Assembly (NCBI GenBank): GCA_016711875.1
Contig: JADJSD010000008.1
Location: forward strand, 1 to 64,000
Reading direction: 5' to 3'
Length of the DNA stretch: 64,000 bases
Source: Betaproteobacteria bacterium
Lineage (GTDB): Bacteria; Pseudomonadota; Gammaproteobacteria; Burkholderiales; Usitatibacteraceae
The first letter of the stretch is position 1. Every line of letters starts with the position of its first letter. Below the pieces are notes generated by a model, which made no database searches, was not told where the DNA came from, and saw nothing but the letters and a program-made list of their open reading frames with translations. Positions 40,461-48,925 of this stretch are shown piece after piece. A program made the position numbers and the translations under genes.

Positions 40461-41222
40461 CTAGCTCGCGATGAAGAGCCTTCGCGGGGACGGCGGAACG
40501 AAGAGGTCCTGCAGGTAGACCGCCTCGCCCTTCCGGTCGTACGCGGCGATCTCGAGCACGGCGCCCGAGGTCCGGCGCTTCACGCCGATCGCCTCGCACA
40601 CCGCGTCCGGGAACGCCTTCACCGACATCGTCTCGACGAAACGCGCGAGCGAGACATGGTGCTCGCTCGCGATGAGGGCCTTCACGTTGGCCCCGTCGAG
40701 CTTCGCGGCGCTGGCCCGTGCGAGCGCGGGCAGGCGCCGTGCGTCGAAATAGAGGTGCGTGTAGATCAGGAATTCGCGGTCGATCGAGAAGGTCCGCTCG
40801 ATGCAGGCGATGTCGCCGGGCGGCAGGACACGCTGCCAGGGTCCCGCGCCCGAAACGCTGCGGCGAGAGACGAACTTCGAGAAGATGGGCAGCAGGCGCC
40901 CCTCGTCGTCGAGGAAGCGGCAGTGGTAGAACGGCGCGTTCATGGGCGTCTCGCCCTCGGACACGAACGTACCGGAGCCGTGGCGACGCACCACCAGGCC
41001 GTCGTCGGCCAGGGCCCTCAGGGCCTTCTGCACCGTGCCCAGGCTGAGGCCCGTGGCCCTCGCGAACCGCTCCTCCGCCGGAATGCGTTCGCCGGCCTTC
41101 CAGGCGCCCTCGGCGATCGAGGCGGCGAGCGCATTCCTCAGGCGCAGGTAGCGGGGAACGCCGGTGTCCGGCCCGCGCATCAGCCCGTGGAGGATAGCCG
41201 CCTCCCCGTCGTCCTTGCTCAT
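40461..41222 (-). CDS. GntR-family regulator with UTRA domain
   Basis: With the start MSKDDGEAAILHG the protein has 253 residues. The N-terminal winged helix is clear (YLRLRNALAASIAEGAWKAG, IPAEERFARATGLSLGTVQK, GLVVRRHGSGTFV). The C-terminal part is a UTRA ligand-binding domain. Its start overlaps the stop of the broken enolase-superfamily gene by 4 bp, so it is the last gene of the catabolic operon. It probably represses the operon and the divergent binding protein by binding the palindrome at 44864-44887. The inducer is unknown. Confidence 0.88.
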   Translation of the reverse strand: MSKDDGEAAILHGLMRGPDTGVPRYLRLRNALAASIAEGAWKAGERIPAEERFARATGLSLGTVQKALRALADDGLVVRRHGSGTFVSEGETPMNAPFYHCRFLDDEGRLLPIFSKFVSRRSVSGAGPWQRVLPPGDIACIERTFSIDREFLIYTHLYFDARRLPALARASAAKLDGANVKALIASEHHVSLARFVETMSVKAFPDAVCEAIGVKRRTSGAVLEIAAYDRKGEAVYLQDLFVPPSPRRLFIAS

Positions 41223-42362
41223 ACGTACGCCGGCCCCTCGATGAGCGGGTAGGCGGCGAGGAACCTCTCGTCGATGGCGACACCGAGCCCGGCCCTTCGT
41301 GCGGGCGAACGTTGCCATTCGCATCGACCCGGCAAGGCGGGCTGCACATCTCGTCGCGGAAGGGATTCTCCGCGGCCACGTCCGCCTCGAAGTAGCCGCC
41401 GTTGTCGATGGCGCACAGCAGGTGGATGCTCGCGGCCATGTTCACGCCTGTGAGCAGCGTGTGCGGATTCACCGGGAGCTTCCACCCCGAGGCGAGCGCG
41501 GCGATGCGAAGCGCCTCCGTGATGCCGCCGGTCTTCGAGAGGTCCGGCTGCAGGATGGTGACGGAGCCATCCTCGATGAGGCGTGTGAATTCCCAGCGCG
41601 TGTAGTGATTCTCCCCGGCGGCGAGGGGTACGCGCCCCAACCTGGCCGCCTGCGCGTAGCTGCGATGGTCCTGCGGGGCGAAAGGCTCCTCCAGCCAGCG
41701 GATGGCCGCCGCCTCGAAGGCCGGCATCACCGCGCGCACGTCGTTCACCGTGTAGGCCGTGTTGGCGTCGGCGAGCAGCACGAGGTCCGGGAAGGCCTTG
41801 CGCACCGCCTCGACGCGGCGGATGTCGTTGGCGACCGTATCGCCCACGCGCAGCTTCACGGCCTTGTACCCGCGCTCGAGAAGCCCCCGGATTTCGTCGC
41901 AGAGCTCCGCGGGCTCCTGGTAGCCCAGCGAGATGCCGCCGGCGTAGGCCGGGATGTCCCGCGCCTTTCCGCCCAGCAACCGATACACGGGCCATCCCGT
42001 GGCCTTGCCGCGGATGTCCCAGAGGGCGAGGTCGATGCCGCTCATCGCCAGGCACGCCGCCGTGCCCATGCCGTGGCTCGCGAACTGCATCTTGTAGATC
42101 CGGGACCACACGCCGTTCACGTCGGTCGCGTCCATGCCGACCACCAGCTGGCGCAACGTGGTGTCGATGAGCTTCGCGATGGCGCCCGGGCAGCGGCCGT
42201 GGTGCGCTTCCCCCCAGCCCACGAGCCCGCCCTTCGTCGTGACGCGCACGAGGACGGCGTCGCGCTTCACCGCTCGCCCGATGCCGAGGTGACCGGCTTC
42301 TTCACCGGGAAGGACGCGGGAAAGGCGGTGACGTCGGCGATCGTGAAGTCGTGCGCGCTCAT
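41219..42362 (-). pseudogene. Enolase-superfamily (mandelate racemase/muconate lactonising type) enzyme with two frameshifts
   Basis: The reading from the ATG at 42362 (MSAHDFTIADVTAFPASF...) stops early. Adding one C near 42287-42289 restores TLGIGRAVKRDAVLVRV and the long conserved core (GWGEAHHG, KLRVG, ADANTAY, EEPFAPQD, GENHYTRWEF). A second missing C near 41287-41290 is needed to reach the natural end GLGVAIDERFLAAYPLIEG. Both lost bases lie in what should be CCTCGG. Restored, the protein is about 380 residues with the usual metal ligands. It overlaps its neighbours on both sides by 4 bp, so the operon layout is intact. Either the gene is decaying or the assembly has two base errors. 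Confidence 0.85.
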
Positions 42363-43351
42363 GGCTGCTTCCGGTGGCGTTGGAGATGGGCGTCCCACAC
42401 CGAAGGATTGCACAGGTTGGCGGGGCGCTCGAAGGCGACGAGGCGCACGGCCTCCTCGGCCGCGCCCCGGCTCATGCGCTTCATGCTCTCCTGCGTGATG
42501 CCGGCGGCGTGGGGCGTGAGGATGATGTTCTCGAGCGCGAGGAAGGGATGGCCCGGCGGGATGGGCTGCTCTTCGTAGACGTCGACGACGGCGGCGCGAA
42601 GGCGGCCTTCGGCGAGCGCCGTCGCGAGCGCGCGCTCGTCCGTCACCGGGCCGCGCGCGACGTTCACGATCGCCGCGCCGGGCTTCATCGTCGCCAGGCG
42701 CTCGGCGTTCACCAGGTGGCGCGTCGCGTCGGTGAGCGGGCAGGCGAGCACCACGAAGTCGCTCTCGCGCAGGATCCGCTCCGGCGTCGACACCTCCACG
42801 AAGGCGGGCGCGGGCTTGCTGCGCGAGGCGGTGCCGAGCACGCGCATGCGGAAGGCCGCGGAGGCGATTTCCGCGACCCGCGTGCCGACGTTGCCCATGC
42901 CGACGATGCCGAGGGTGCGGCCGAAGAGCTCCGTGGATTCGTCCGAGTGCTTGCGGCTCGCGTTCCAGCCGTCCTCGCGAAGCACGCGGTCCATGCGGTG
43001 GATCCGGCGCGCGACGAGGAGCATGCCGGCGATGGCATGCTCGGCCACGGCCTCGGCGTTGGAGCCCGGCACGTTGGCCACCGGGACGCCCTTCGCCGTC
43101 GCCGATTCCATCGGGATCATGTCGAGGCCCACGCCGTGGCGCACGACGCCGCGCAGGTGGTGGGCGCCGTCGAAGATGTTCGGGGGCAGGAACGCCCGGA
43201 CCATGAGCACGTCCGCGTCGAGCACCATCCGGTTCAGGGTATCGGGCTTCGCGTCGGGGGCGACCACCACGTCGGCCACGCGCGCGAGGATCTCGACGCC
43301 GCTCGGATCGATGGCGTTGGTGAGCAGGACTGTCGGACGGGCGGTGGCCAC
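42359..43351 (-). CDS. D-2-hydroxyacid dehydrogenase
   Basis: The start is GTG (ATARPTVLLTNAI follows), giving 330 residues. The NAD-binding motif is GIVGMGNVGTRVAEIA (near 150). The catalytic Arg lies in VNVARGPVTDE, Glu in DVYEEQPIPPGHP and His in LTPHAAGIT. It oxidises or reduces a 2-hydroxy/2-keto acid pair with NAD(P). It lies between two enolase-superfamily genes and probably acts on their product in sugar-acid or related acid breakdown. Confidence 0.92.
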   Translation of the reverse strand: MATARPTVLLTNAIDPSGVEILARVADVVVAPDAKPDTLNRMVLDADVLMVRAFLPPNIFDGAHHLRGVVRHGVGLDMIPMESATAKGVPVANVPGSNAEAVAEHAIAGMLLVARRIHRMDRVLREDGWNASRKHSDESTELFGRTLGIVGMGNVGTRVAEIASAAFRMRVLGTASRSKPAPAFVEVSTPERILRESDFVVLACPLTDATRHLVNAERLATMKPGAAIVNVARGPVTDERALATALAEGRLRAAVVDVYEEQPIPPGHPFLALENIILTPHAAGITQESMKRMSRGAAEEAVRLVAFERPANLCNPSVWDAHLQRHRKQP

Positions 43352-43352
43352 G

Positions 43353-44492
43353 CTACTTCACCCGGTACTTGTCGAGGATGGCGCGGTCGACGTCGACGCC
43401 CAGGCCCGGCCGCTCGCACACGTCCACGTAGCCGTCCTTGTGCGTGATGGGCTCCTTCGCGAGCTGGTCGCGGAACGGGTTGAAGGTCTGCTCGTACTCC
43501 AGCAGCGGCGAGATCGGGAAGAGGCACATCGGCGTCTCGGGGAGCGAGGCGAGGTAGTGGATCGTCGCCGCCAACCCGATGGCCGTGCCCCAGGCGTGCG
43601 GCACGCAGGCGATGGCGCTTGCCTGCGCGAGGGCCGCGATCTTCTTGCACTCCGTGATCCCGCCGGCGGCGCACACGTCGGGCTGCACGATGTCCATCGC
43701 GCGCGCGGCGAGGATGCGGCGGAAGCCGTACTTGGTGAACTCGTTCTCGCCCCCGGCCACCGCCATGTCGAGGGCCTGCGAGACCTCGACGTACCCGTCG
43801 AGATCCTCCGGCGAGACGGGCTCCTCGAACCAGCTCACCCCCAGGCGCTCCAGTTCGCGGCCGATGGTGATGGCCTGCGGCACGGTGAAGGAATGGTTGG
43901 CGTCGACCATGATCTCCATGTCGTCACCCACGGCCTTGCGGACGGCCTCGACGCGCGAGATGTCCTTCCTGTGGTTGCCCAGGCCGATCTTCATCTTGAT
44001 GGCCTTGAAGCCCTGCGCCTGGTAGCCCAGGGCCTCCTCGACCGCCTCGTCGTTCATGCGATCGAAGTTCTTGAAGTAGAACCCGGTGGCGTAGGCCTGC
44101 ACCTTCTTGCGGAAGGAACCGCCGATCAGCTTGTGCACCGGCTGCCCCAGCGCCTTGCCGATGATGTCCCAGAGCGCGATGTCCACGCCGCTGATGGCGG
44201 AGATGGTCATGCCCGAGAGGCCGTAGTCCTTGATCTTGTTGTAGAGCATTTCCCAGATCGGCTCGACGTCGAAGGGGTCGAGTCCGATGAGGGCCGGCTT
44301 GTAGACGGACTCGATGATGCTGCGCGAGACCGCCGCGGGGCCGTAGCAGTCGCCCCAGACGACGAGCCCCGAGTCGGTCACGATCTCGACGACGCAGGCA
44401 CCCTTCGTCTTGTAGTACTGGCCGCGCGCGGACGTGAAGGGCTCGTCGACCTTGACGACGAGCTGGTGGGCGATGACGTCGGTGATCTTCAT
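43353..44492 (-). CDS. Enolase-superfamily sugar-acid dehydratase/racemase-type enzyme
   Basis: The protein has 379 residues. The capping domain at the N-terminus is followed by a barrel with the catalytic KMKIG (K-x-K, near 165), metal ligands in MVDANHSF, FEEPVSPED and GGENEFTKYGF, and a conserved HAWG near 300. This is the mandelate racemase/muconate lactonising group, which abstracts a proton alpha to a carboxylate. The exact substrate cannot be told from the sequence. GGAG precedes the start. It follows the NIPSNAP gene by 25 bp. Confidence 0.9.
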   Translation of the reverse strand: MKITDVIAHQLVVKVDEPFTSARGQYYKTKGACVVEIVTDSGLVVWGDCYGPAAVSRSIIESVYKPALIGLDPFDVEPIWEMLYNKIKDYGLSGMTISAISGVDIALWDIIGKALGQPVHKLIGGSFRKKVQAYATGFYFKNFDRMNDEAVEEALGYQAQGFKAIKMKIGLGNHRKDISRVEAVRKAVGDDMEIMVDANHSFTVPQAITIGRELERLGVSWFEEPVSPEDLDGYVEVSQALDMAVAGGENEFTKYGFRRILAARAMDIVQPDVCAAGGITECKKIAALAQASAIACVPHAWGTAIGLAATIHYLASLPETPMCLFPISPLLEYEQTFNPFRDQLAKEPITHKDGYVDVCERPGLGVDVDRAILDKYRVK

Positions 44493-44517
44493 GGGGCATG
44501 TCTCCGGAAGGCAGGGG

Positions 44518-44847
44518 TCAGTACGCCGGGCCGTTGGCCCAGGGGGAGAAGGGAGCAGGTACGAGGATCCGGTTCTCCTGGTTCAGCAGGAGCGGGACCA
44601 CCTTGGCCGAATAGGCCTTCCACCGCGGGTCCGAAAGCAGCGTCGCGCGGCGCGCGGCCCGGTCGGCGAGGTCCTCGTAGGCCCACAGGTGGACGATCTG
44701 GTTGAGCGTGCCGATCTCGCTCGTGAAGTAGCCCACGAGCTTGCCCAGGATCGGCCGCTGGATGGCAAGCCCCTCGGCCTCGTACATCCGGACGTACTCC
44801 AGAGACTTGCCCGGCAGCGCGGTGTAGATGCGTTCCTCGACGATCAC
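44518..44847 (-). CDS. NIPSNAP-family protein
   Basis: The protein has 109 residues with the ferredoxin-like pattern of the family (MIVEERIYTALPGKSLEYV, NQIVHLWAYEDLADRAARR). In bacterial catabolic operons such proteins are small accessory proteins of unclear role. It is the first gene of the operon and its start faces the Bug-type binding protein across 89 bp. Confidence 0.88.
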   Translation of the reverse strand: MIVEERIYTALPGKSLEYVRMYEAEGLAIQRPILGKLVGYFTSEIGTLNQIVHLWAYEDLADRAARRATLLSDPRWKAYSAKVVPLLLNQENRILVPAPFSPWANGPAY

Positions 44848-44863
44848 GGTGACCCCCCTTGAG

Positions 44864-44887
44864 CTCTAGTCCTATATAGGAGTAGAG
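44864..44887. promoter_or_regulatory. 24-bp palindrome between divergent catabolic genes, probable GntR operator
   Basis: The arms read CTCTAGTCCTAT and ATAGGAGTAGAG; 11 of 12 positions match as an inverted repeat. The site sits in the 89-bp gap between the NIPSNAP operon and the divergent Bug gene. It contains TATATA-like sequence that could be a -10 box. The GntR regulator at the operon's end is the natural candidate to bind it. Confidence 0.65.
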
Positions 44888-44936
44888 TGCCTCGGCAACC
44901 CCGCTCCTGTCAATCCAACTCCCGGAGGAACTCGCC

Positions 44937-45911
44937 ATGAAGACATCCATTCTCGCGCGGGCCGCTGCGGCGATCCTCGCGCTCGCCCTGCCGGCCTCGG
45001 CCACGGCGCAAGCCTGGCCCGCCAAGCCGCTCAAGATCATCGTGCCCTACTCGCCCGGCGGCACCACGGACCTCCTCGCCCGCCTCGTGGGCGCCGAACT
45101 CGCCAAGCGCCTCGGCCAGCCCGTCGTCGTCGAGAACAAGCCCGGCGCGAACGGCATGATCGGCTCGGACCTGGTCGCCAAGGCCCCGCCCGACGGCTAC
45201 ACGATGGGCATCGCCTCGCCGGGATCGCACGCGGCCAACCAGAGCCTCTACAAGGACATTCCCTACGACACGGTGAAGTCCTTCACGCCCGTGACCCTGG
45301 CCGTGTCGGCGCCGATGCTCCTCGTGGCGCATCCCTCGCTCGGCGTGAGCAGCGTGAAGGAACTCATCGCCGCCGCCAAGGCGAAGCCGGGCACGATCAG
45401 CTACGCCTCCGGCGGCAGCGGCTCGTCGCAGCACCTGGCGATGGAGTACTTCAAGCTCATGGCCGGGATCGACATGAACCACGTGCCCTACAAGGGCAGC
45501 GCGGCCTCGTACCCGGACCTGCTCGGCGGCAACGTGCTGACGGAAATCGACGTCATGCCCACGGCCCTGCCTCCGGTGAAGGCCGGGCGCCTCAAGGGCC
45601 TCGCCACCGGCTCCTCGAAGCGGCTTCCCATGCTCCCGGACCTGCCGACGATCGCCGAGTCGGGCGTTCCGGGCTACGAGTACGCGGCGTGGTACGGCTT
45701 CGTCGCGCCCGCGAACCTGCCGAAGGATGTCCTCGCGAAACTGAACGCGGAGGTCGTACGCGCGCTGAAGCTCCCCGAGATCGCCGAGAAGCTCTCCGGC
45801 GCGGGCGTGATCGTCGTGGCCGGCACGCCGGAGGAGTTCGCGGAGCACATCCGGACGGAAATGGAGAAGGCCGCGAAAGTGATCAAGGCGGCCAACATCA
45901 AGCCCGACTGA
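44937..45911 (+). CDS. Tripartite tricarboxylate transporter (Bug-type) substrate-binding protein
   Basis: The protein has 324 residues and a signal peptide ending near ASATAQAW. WPAKPLKIIVPYSPGGTTD and VVVENKPGANGMIGSDLVA are the hallmarks of Bug proteins. GGAGGAA precedes the ATG. It captures a carboxylic acid in the periplasm; the TctAB membrane parts are not in the window. Its divergence from the catabolic operon suggests the same ligand is then processed by the enolase-superfamily enzymes and dehydrogenase. Confidence 0.92.
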   Translation: MKTSILARAAAAILALALPASATAQAWPAKPLKIIVPYSPGGTTDLLARLVGAELAKRLGQPVVVENKPGANGMIGSDLVAKAPPDGYTMGIASPGSHAANQSLYKDIPYDTVKSFTPVTLAVSAPMLLVAHPSLGVSSVKELIAAAKAKPGTISYASGGSGSSQHLAMEYFKLMAGIDMNHVPYKGSAASYPDLLGGNVLTEIDVMPTALPPVKAGRLKGLATGSSKRLPMLPDLPTIAESGVPGYEYAAWYGFVAPANLPKDVLAKLNAEVVRALKLPEIAEKLSGAGVIVVAGTPEEFAEHIRTEMEKAAKVIKAANIKPD

Positions 45912-46077
45912 CGGGTCTTTCGCCGGGAGCCGCCATACCCGCTATGCGTGGCGCCGTACGGTGATTACCCCGGCGTTCGCGTATTCCTTTCGGCATGTAC
46001 CTGTTGCGCCCCGCGGTCCCAGCGTATCCGGGACCCTAGGGCGCCCGTTGGCCGATGCACAACCGAAAGGAATCCCC

Positions 46078-46389
46078 ATGAACCCTTCCATCCTGCTGGC
46101 CGCCCTCGCCGCCGGCCTTGCCCTGAGCGGTTGCGAGCGCCCCACTGTCATCACCACGCCGGCACCCGCAGTCGTCGCCGTTCCCGTTCCCGGACCGGCC
46201 GGCCCCACCGGTGCGACCGGAGCCCCGGGCGCCGAAGCGCCGAAGGGCGAAACCGGCGCGACCGGCGCGACGGGCTCCACCGGCTCGACGGGCGCACCCG
46301 GTTCCACGGGTGCCCCGGGCGCCGAGGGCATGCCGGGCAAGACCGGCAAGCCGGGTGACACGGTCGTGATCGTCCCCAGCACGAAGTAG
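46078..46389 (+). CDS. Small collagen-like lipoprotein
   Basis: The protein has 103 residues. A lipobox LALSGC is followed by a Val/Pro linker and about 18 Gly-X-Y triplets with GPTGATGAPGAE and GSTGSTGAPGS runs, ending GDTVVIVPSTK. AAGGAAT stands before the ATG. Collagen-like triple helices are known from bacterial surface proteins. The role here is unknown. It lies just outside the putative island. Confidence 0.8.
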   Translation: MNPSILLAALAAGLALSGCERPTVITTPAPAVVAVPVPGPAGPTGATGAPGAEAPKGETGATGATGSTGSTGAPGSTGAPGAEGMPGKTGKPGDTVVIVPSTK

Positions 46390-46430
46390 CCGCTTCGCGG
46401 GCAAGGCCAGCACGCCAGCCCGAACCGCAG

Positions 46431-46460
46431 AAAAGAAAAAGCCCTGAGAGATCAGGGCTT
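46431..46460 (-). terminator. Minus-strand terminator next to the tRNA-Glu fragment
   Basis: GCCCTGA/TCAGGGC with loop GAGA is followed on the minus strand by TTTTTCTTTT. No minus-strand gene now ends here except the 24-bp tRNA-Glu fragment. It fits the original terminator of tRNA-Glu, left behind when the island inserted. It could also serve the collagen-like gene on the plus strand. Confidence 0.7.
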
Positions 46461-46465
46461 TGAAT

Positions 46466-46489
46466 TGGCGTCCCCACGGGGATTCGAAC
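46466..46489. repeat. Left direct repeat: 3' fragment of tRNA-Glu (att-like)
   Basis: It begins TGGCGTCCCCACGGGGATTC and is identical over 24 bp to positions 52147-52170. It corresponds to the T-arm 3' half, acceptor strand and CCA of tRNA-Glu. Homology ends abruptly after it. Confidence 0.8.
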
Positions 46490-46887
46490 TTATCCCGGTC
46501 TTCACAGCGGACGGTAAGGCTTTTGTTGTCAACAGGTTACAGAAGCCCCGGCAAGCTTGCAGACCTTGAATTGGACCCGCGATGCCCTCCCCCTCTCGCC
46601 GATTCTGTCCTCCGAAAGGCAGGGGTCATCATCGACATCTCGACGGCAGCCTCAGCATCAGCCTCATGGGATGAACCGCCGTCGGCTGAAGACCGCACCA
46701 CTGGCCTGGTTGCCCGGCGCCCGGCGTTTGAGCCGGTCATCGAGAACGGTTTCGCCAAAGCGGTTGGCCAGTAGCGCTTCGCGGTCAATCAAGCAGCCAT
46801 GGCGGGAATCGGCGTCCGCTCGAAGTTCCCGAGGCGTCCGGGGTCCAAGGTGGGGCAGAATCGGATTGTCCTCAACCGGAGCCCCCC
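46490..46887. other. Gene-free left end of the island
   Basis: No complete gene is seen. On the minus strand, about 46670-46800, an open stretch without a start reads CLIDREALLANRFGETVLDD and continues in a protein-like way before stop codons. It may be the remnant of a lost gene. No integrase or transposase motif could be recognised. Confidence 0.5.
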
Positions 46888-47892
46888 GTGACGTCAGAGA
46901 CCGCCGCTCGTAGCGGCCCGCGCTACCTCACTACATCCGATCTCGAGGCCCTCGGTCTCACCATCGGCCGCATCGCGGACGTAATCGCTGAAGCCTTCCG
47001 CCACAAGGCCGCCGGGCACGTGGTCTCGCCGCCGATGACCTTCTTTTATCGCGACAAGGGCGGCTGGTTCAACTCGATGGTGTGCTCGATCCCCCCGCTG
47101 GGCTTCGCGGGCTGCAAGTTCCAGGCGGGCGACTCGACCAACCCGGCACGCGGCCTGCCGTCGATCCAAGGTATGTACATCCTCTGCGAGGACGCGGGCG
47201 GGCGGATGGTGGCGATCATCGATGCGCGCTGGTTGACCGCGATACGCACGGCTGCGGTGGGTGCGCTGTTCGCACGGCGCGAAGCGCGGCCCGGCGCGGC
47301 TTCGGTGGGGATCCTCGGCTGCGGCGTGCAGGGACGGCTCCAACTCCAGGCGTTCAAGGAAGTCGTGCCGACGATCAGGCGCTGCAAGGCGTATGACACG
47401 GACACCGGGCACGGCAGTCGCTATCTCGAGGAGATGTCGGGCCGTTACGGCGTGGAGATCGAGATTGTCGACACCCCCGAGGCGGCCGTACGCGGCTCCG
47501 ACATCGTCATGAGTTCGGGGCCGATCGCGAAGGCGCGTTCCTGCGCCATCGTGCCGGAACTGCTCGCCCCGGGGAGCCTCTACATATCGCTCGATCGCGA
47601 CTGCTACGTCTCCGATGCGGCAGTGTCAGCAATGGACCTCGTGTTCTCCGACGATCGCGAGGCGCTTTTCCACGCGAAGGAGCACGAAGCGTCGTTCACG
47701 TCCGTTTCGCGCGTCGATGCGGATCTTGGGGAGATCGCGTCCGGCAACGCGGTGACACGGCGTTCGGCGGACGAAAAAATCGCGGTGTTCGTGAACGGGC
47801 TCGGCATCGAGGACCTCGCCGCGGCGGTGGAGGTGTTGCGGCGGGCGGAGGAGAAGGATGCCGGGCTCCACCTGCCGCCGCAGTACGGATGA
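46888..47892 (+). CDS. Ornithine cyclodeaminase/mu-crystallin-family enzyme
   Basis: The start is GTG with GGAG upstream; the product has 334 residues. GCKFQAGDSTNPARGLPSIQ carries the family lysine and Pro/Asn loop. GILGCGVQGRLQLQAF is the NAD(P)-binding motif (near 145). GLGIEDLAAAVEV keeps the conserved acidic residue. Members include ornithine cyclodeaminase, alanine dehydrogenase and imino-acid reductases, so a role with an amino or imino acid is likely. It converges on the dehydrogenase gene, with one base between the stops. Confidence 0.88.
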   Translation: MTSETAARSGPRYLTTSDLEALGLTIGRIADVIAEAFRHKAAGHVVSPPMTFFYRDKGGWFNSMVCSIPPLGFAGCKFQAGDSTNPARGLPSIQGMYILCEDAGGRMVAIIDARWLTAIRTAAVGALFARREARPGAASVGILGCGVQGRLQLQAFKEVVPTIRRCKAYDTDTGHGSRYLEEMSGRYGVEIEIVDTPEAAVRGSDIVMSSGPIAKARSCAIVPELLAPGSLYISLDRDCYVSDAAVSAMDLVFSDDREALFHAKEHEASFTSVSRVDADLGEIASGNAVTRRSADEKIAVFVNGLGIEDLAAAVEVLRRAEEKDAGLHLPPQYG

Positions 47893-47893
47893 G

Positions 47894-48925
47894 CTACGCG
47901 GCGGCGTCTCGCAGGGAGTGAAGCTCGGCGAGGATTTTCCTTGCGAGGGGAATGCCGTGGCGTTCCGCTTCCCGCCGATTGGCGTATCGGCGTTCCCCGG
48001 GCAGCCGCTCCTGGCCCGCGGCCTTGAGCCCCTCGATGAGCGCTTCCACCCTTGAGGCGTAATCGCCTGCGGCGACTTTCGACGGGTCGATGATGATCAG
48101 GCACTGCCCGCTTTTCGAGGTCTGCGCGCCGGGAAACGCCGAGCGATCCACCTCGAACGAGAACGCGCCTCCCGTGAGCGCACCGGCCATCAATTCCACC
48201 ATCATCGAGATCGACGAGCCCTTGTAGCCGCCGAAGGGCAAGAGCGCGCCGCCGTCGAGGATCGCAGCCGGGTCGGTGGTGGGCCGGTGGTCGCGGTCGA
48301 CGCCGGTGCCGGGCGGCACTTCGCGCCCCTCGATCTGCGCGAGCTTCACGTCACCGAACGCCATGGCGCTCGAGGCCTGGTCGAACACGATGGGATCCGT
48401 CCCTTGACGTGGTGCGGCGAAGCTCATGGGGTTGGTGCCGAAGAAGGGCATGTGACCACCGAAGGGGGCGACACGGCTGATGCCGTTGACGAAGGCGATG
48501 GCGACGAGGCCCTGGCGGGCGAAGGCTTCCGTGTCGATCCAGAGGGCGCCAAGGTGGTGGGACGCGCGGATGGCAACGAGGCAGATGCCGCCGGCCCGTG
48601 CCTTGGCGACGGCGCTTTCCGCGGCGGCGGCGAGGGCCACCTGCGCGAAGCCGTTGCGCGCGTCGACGCGGATGAGCGAGGGCGAGAACTGTTCGACCAC
48701 CGGCACCGCGTGCACATCGACGTAACCGCTGCGCAGCGTGGAGACATAGAACGGAATCCGAAAGACGCCGTGGCTGTGAGCGCCGTCGCGCTCGGCCATC
48801 GCGCAGTTCGCGGCGAGCGTTGCGGCCAGGTGCGCCGGCGCACCATGCCGCGCGAAGATCGCCGAGAGCAACTCGACCAGCTCAGCGAAGGAGATGCGGA
48901 CGACTTCTCCCGCCTCAGCGTTCAT
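47894..48925 (-). CDS. Malate/L-lactate dehydrogenase-family (Ldh2) oxidoreductase
   Basis: The start MNAEAGEVVRISFAEL gives 343 residues. AIRASHHLGALWIDTEAFA holds the family His. FFGTNPMSFAAPRQGTDPIV, RPTTDPAAILDGGALLPFGG and YKGSSISMMVELMAGALTGG are typical of this NAD(P)H-dependent group, which acts on 2-keto acids, ureidoglycolate or cyclic imino acids. It overlaps the leuD-like gene by 11 bp and closes the minus-strand operon of the island. Confidence 0.9.
   Translation of the reverse strand: MNAEAGEVVRISFAELVELLSAIFARHGAPAHLAATLAANCAMAERDGAHSHGVFRIPFYVSTLRSGYVDVHAVPVVEQFSPSLIRVDARNGFAQVALAAAAESAVAKARAGGICLVAIRASHHLGALWIDTEAFARQGLVAIAFVNGISRVAPFGGHMPFFGTNPMSFAAPRQGTDPIVFDQASSAMAFGDVKLAQIEGREVPPGTGVDRDHRPTTDPAAILDGGALLPFGGYKGSSISMMVELMAGALTGGAFSFEVDRSAFPGAQTSKSGQCLIIIDPSKVAAGDYASRVEALIEGLKAAGQERLPGERRYANRREAERHGIPLARKILAELHSLRDAAA

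Noticed and set aside
46490..46887. Integrase or transposase remnant
   Set aside because: A protein-like open stretch exists on the minus strand, but no catalytic motif of tyrosine recombinases or transposases could be found, so it is recorded only as possible decay.
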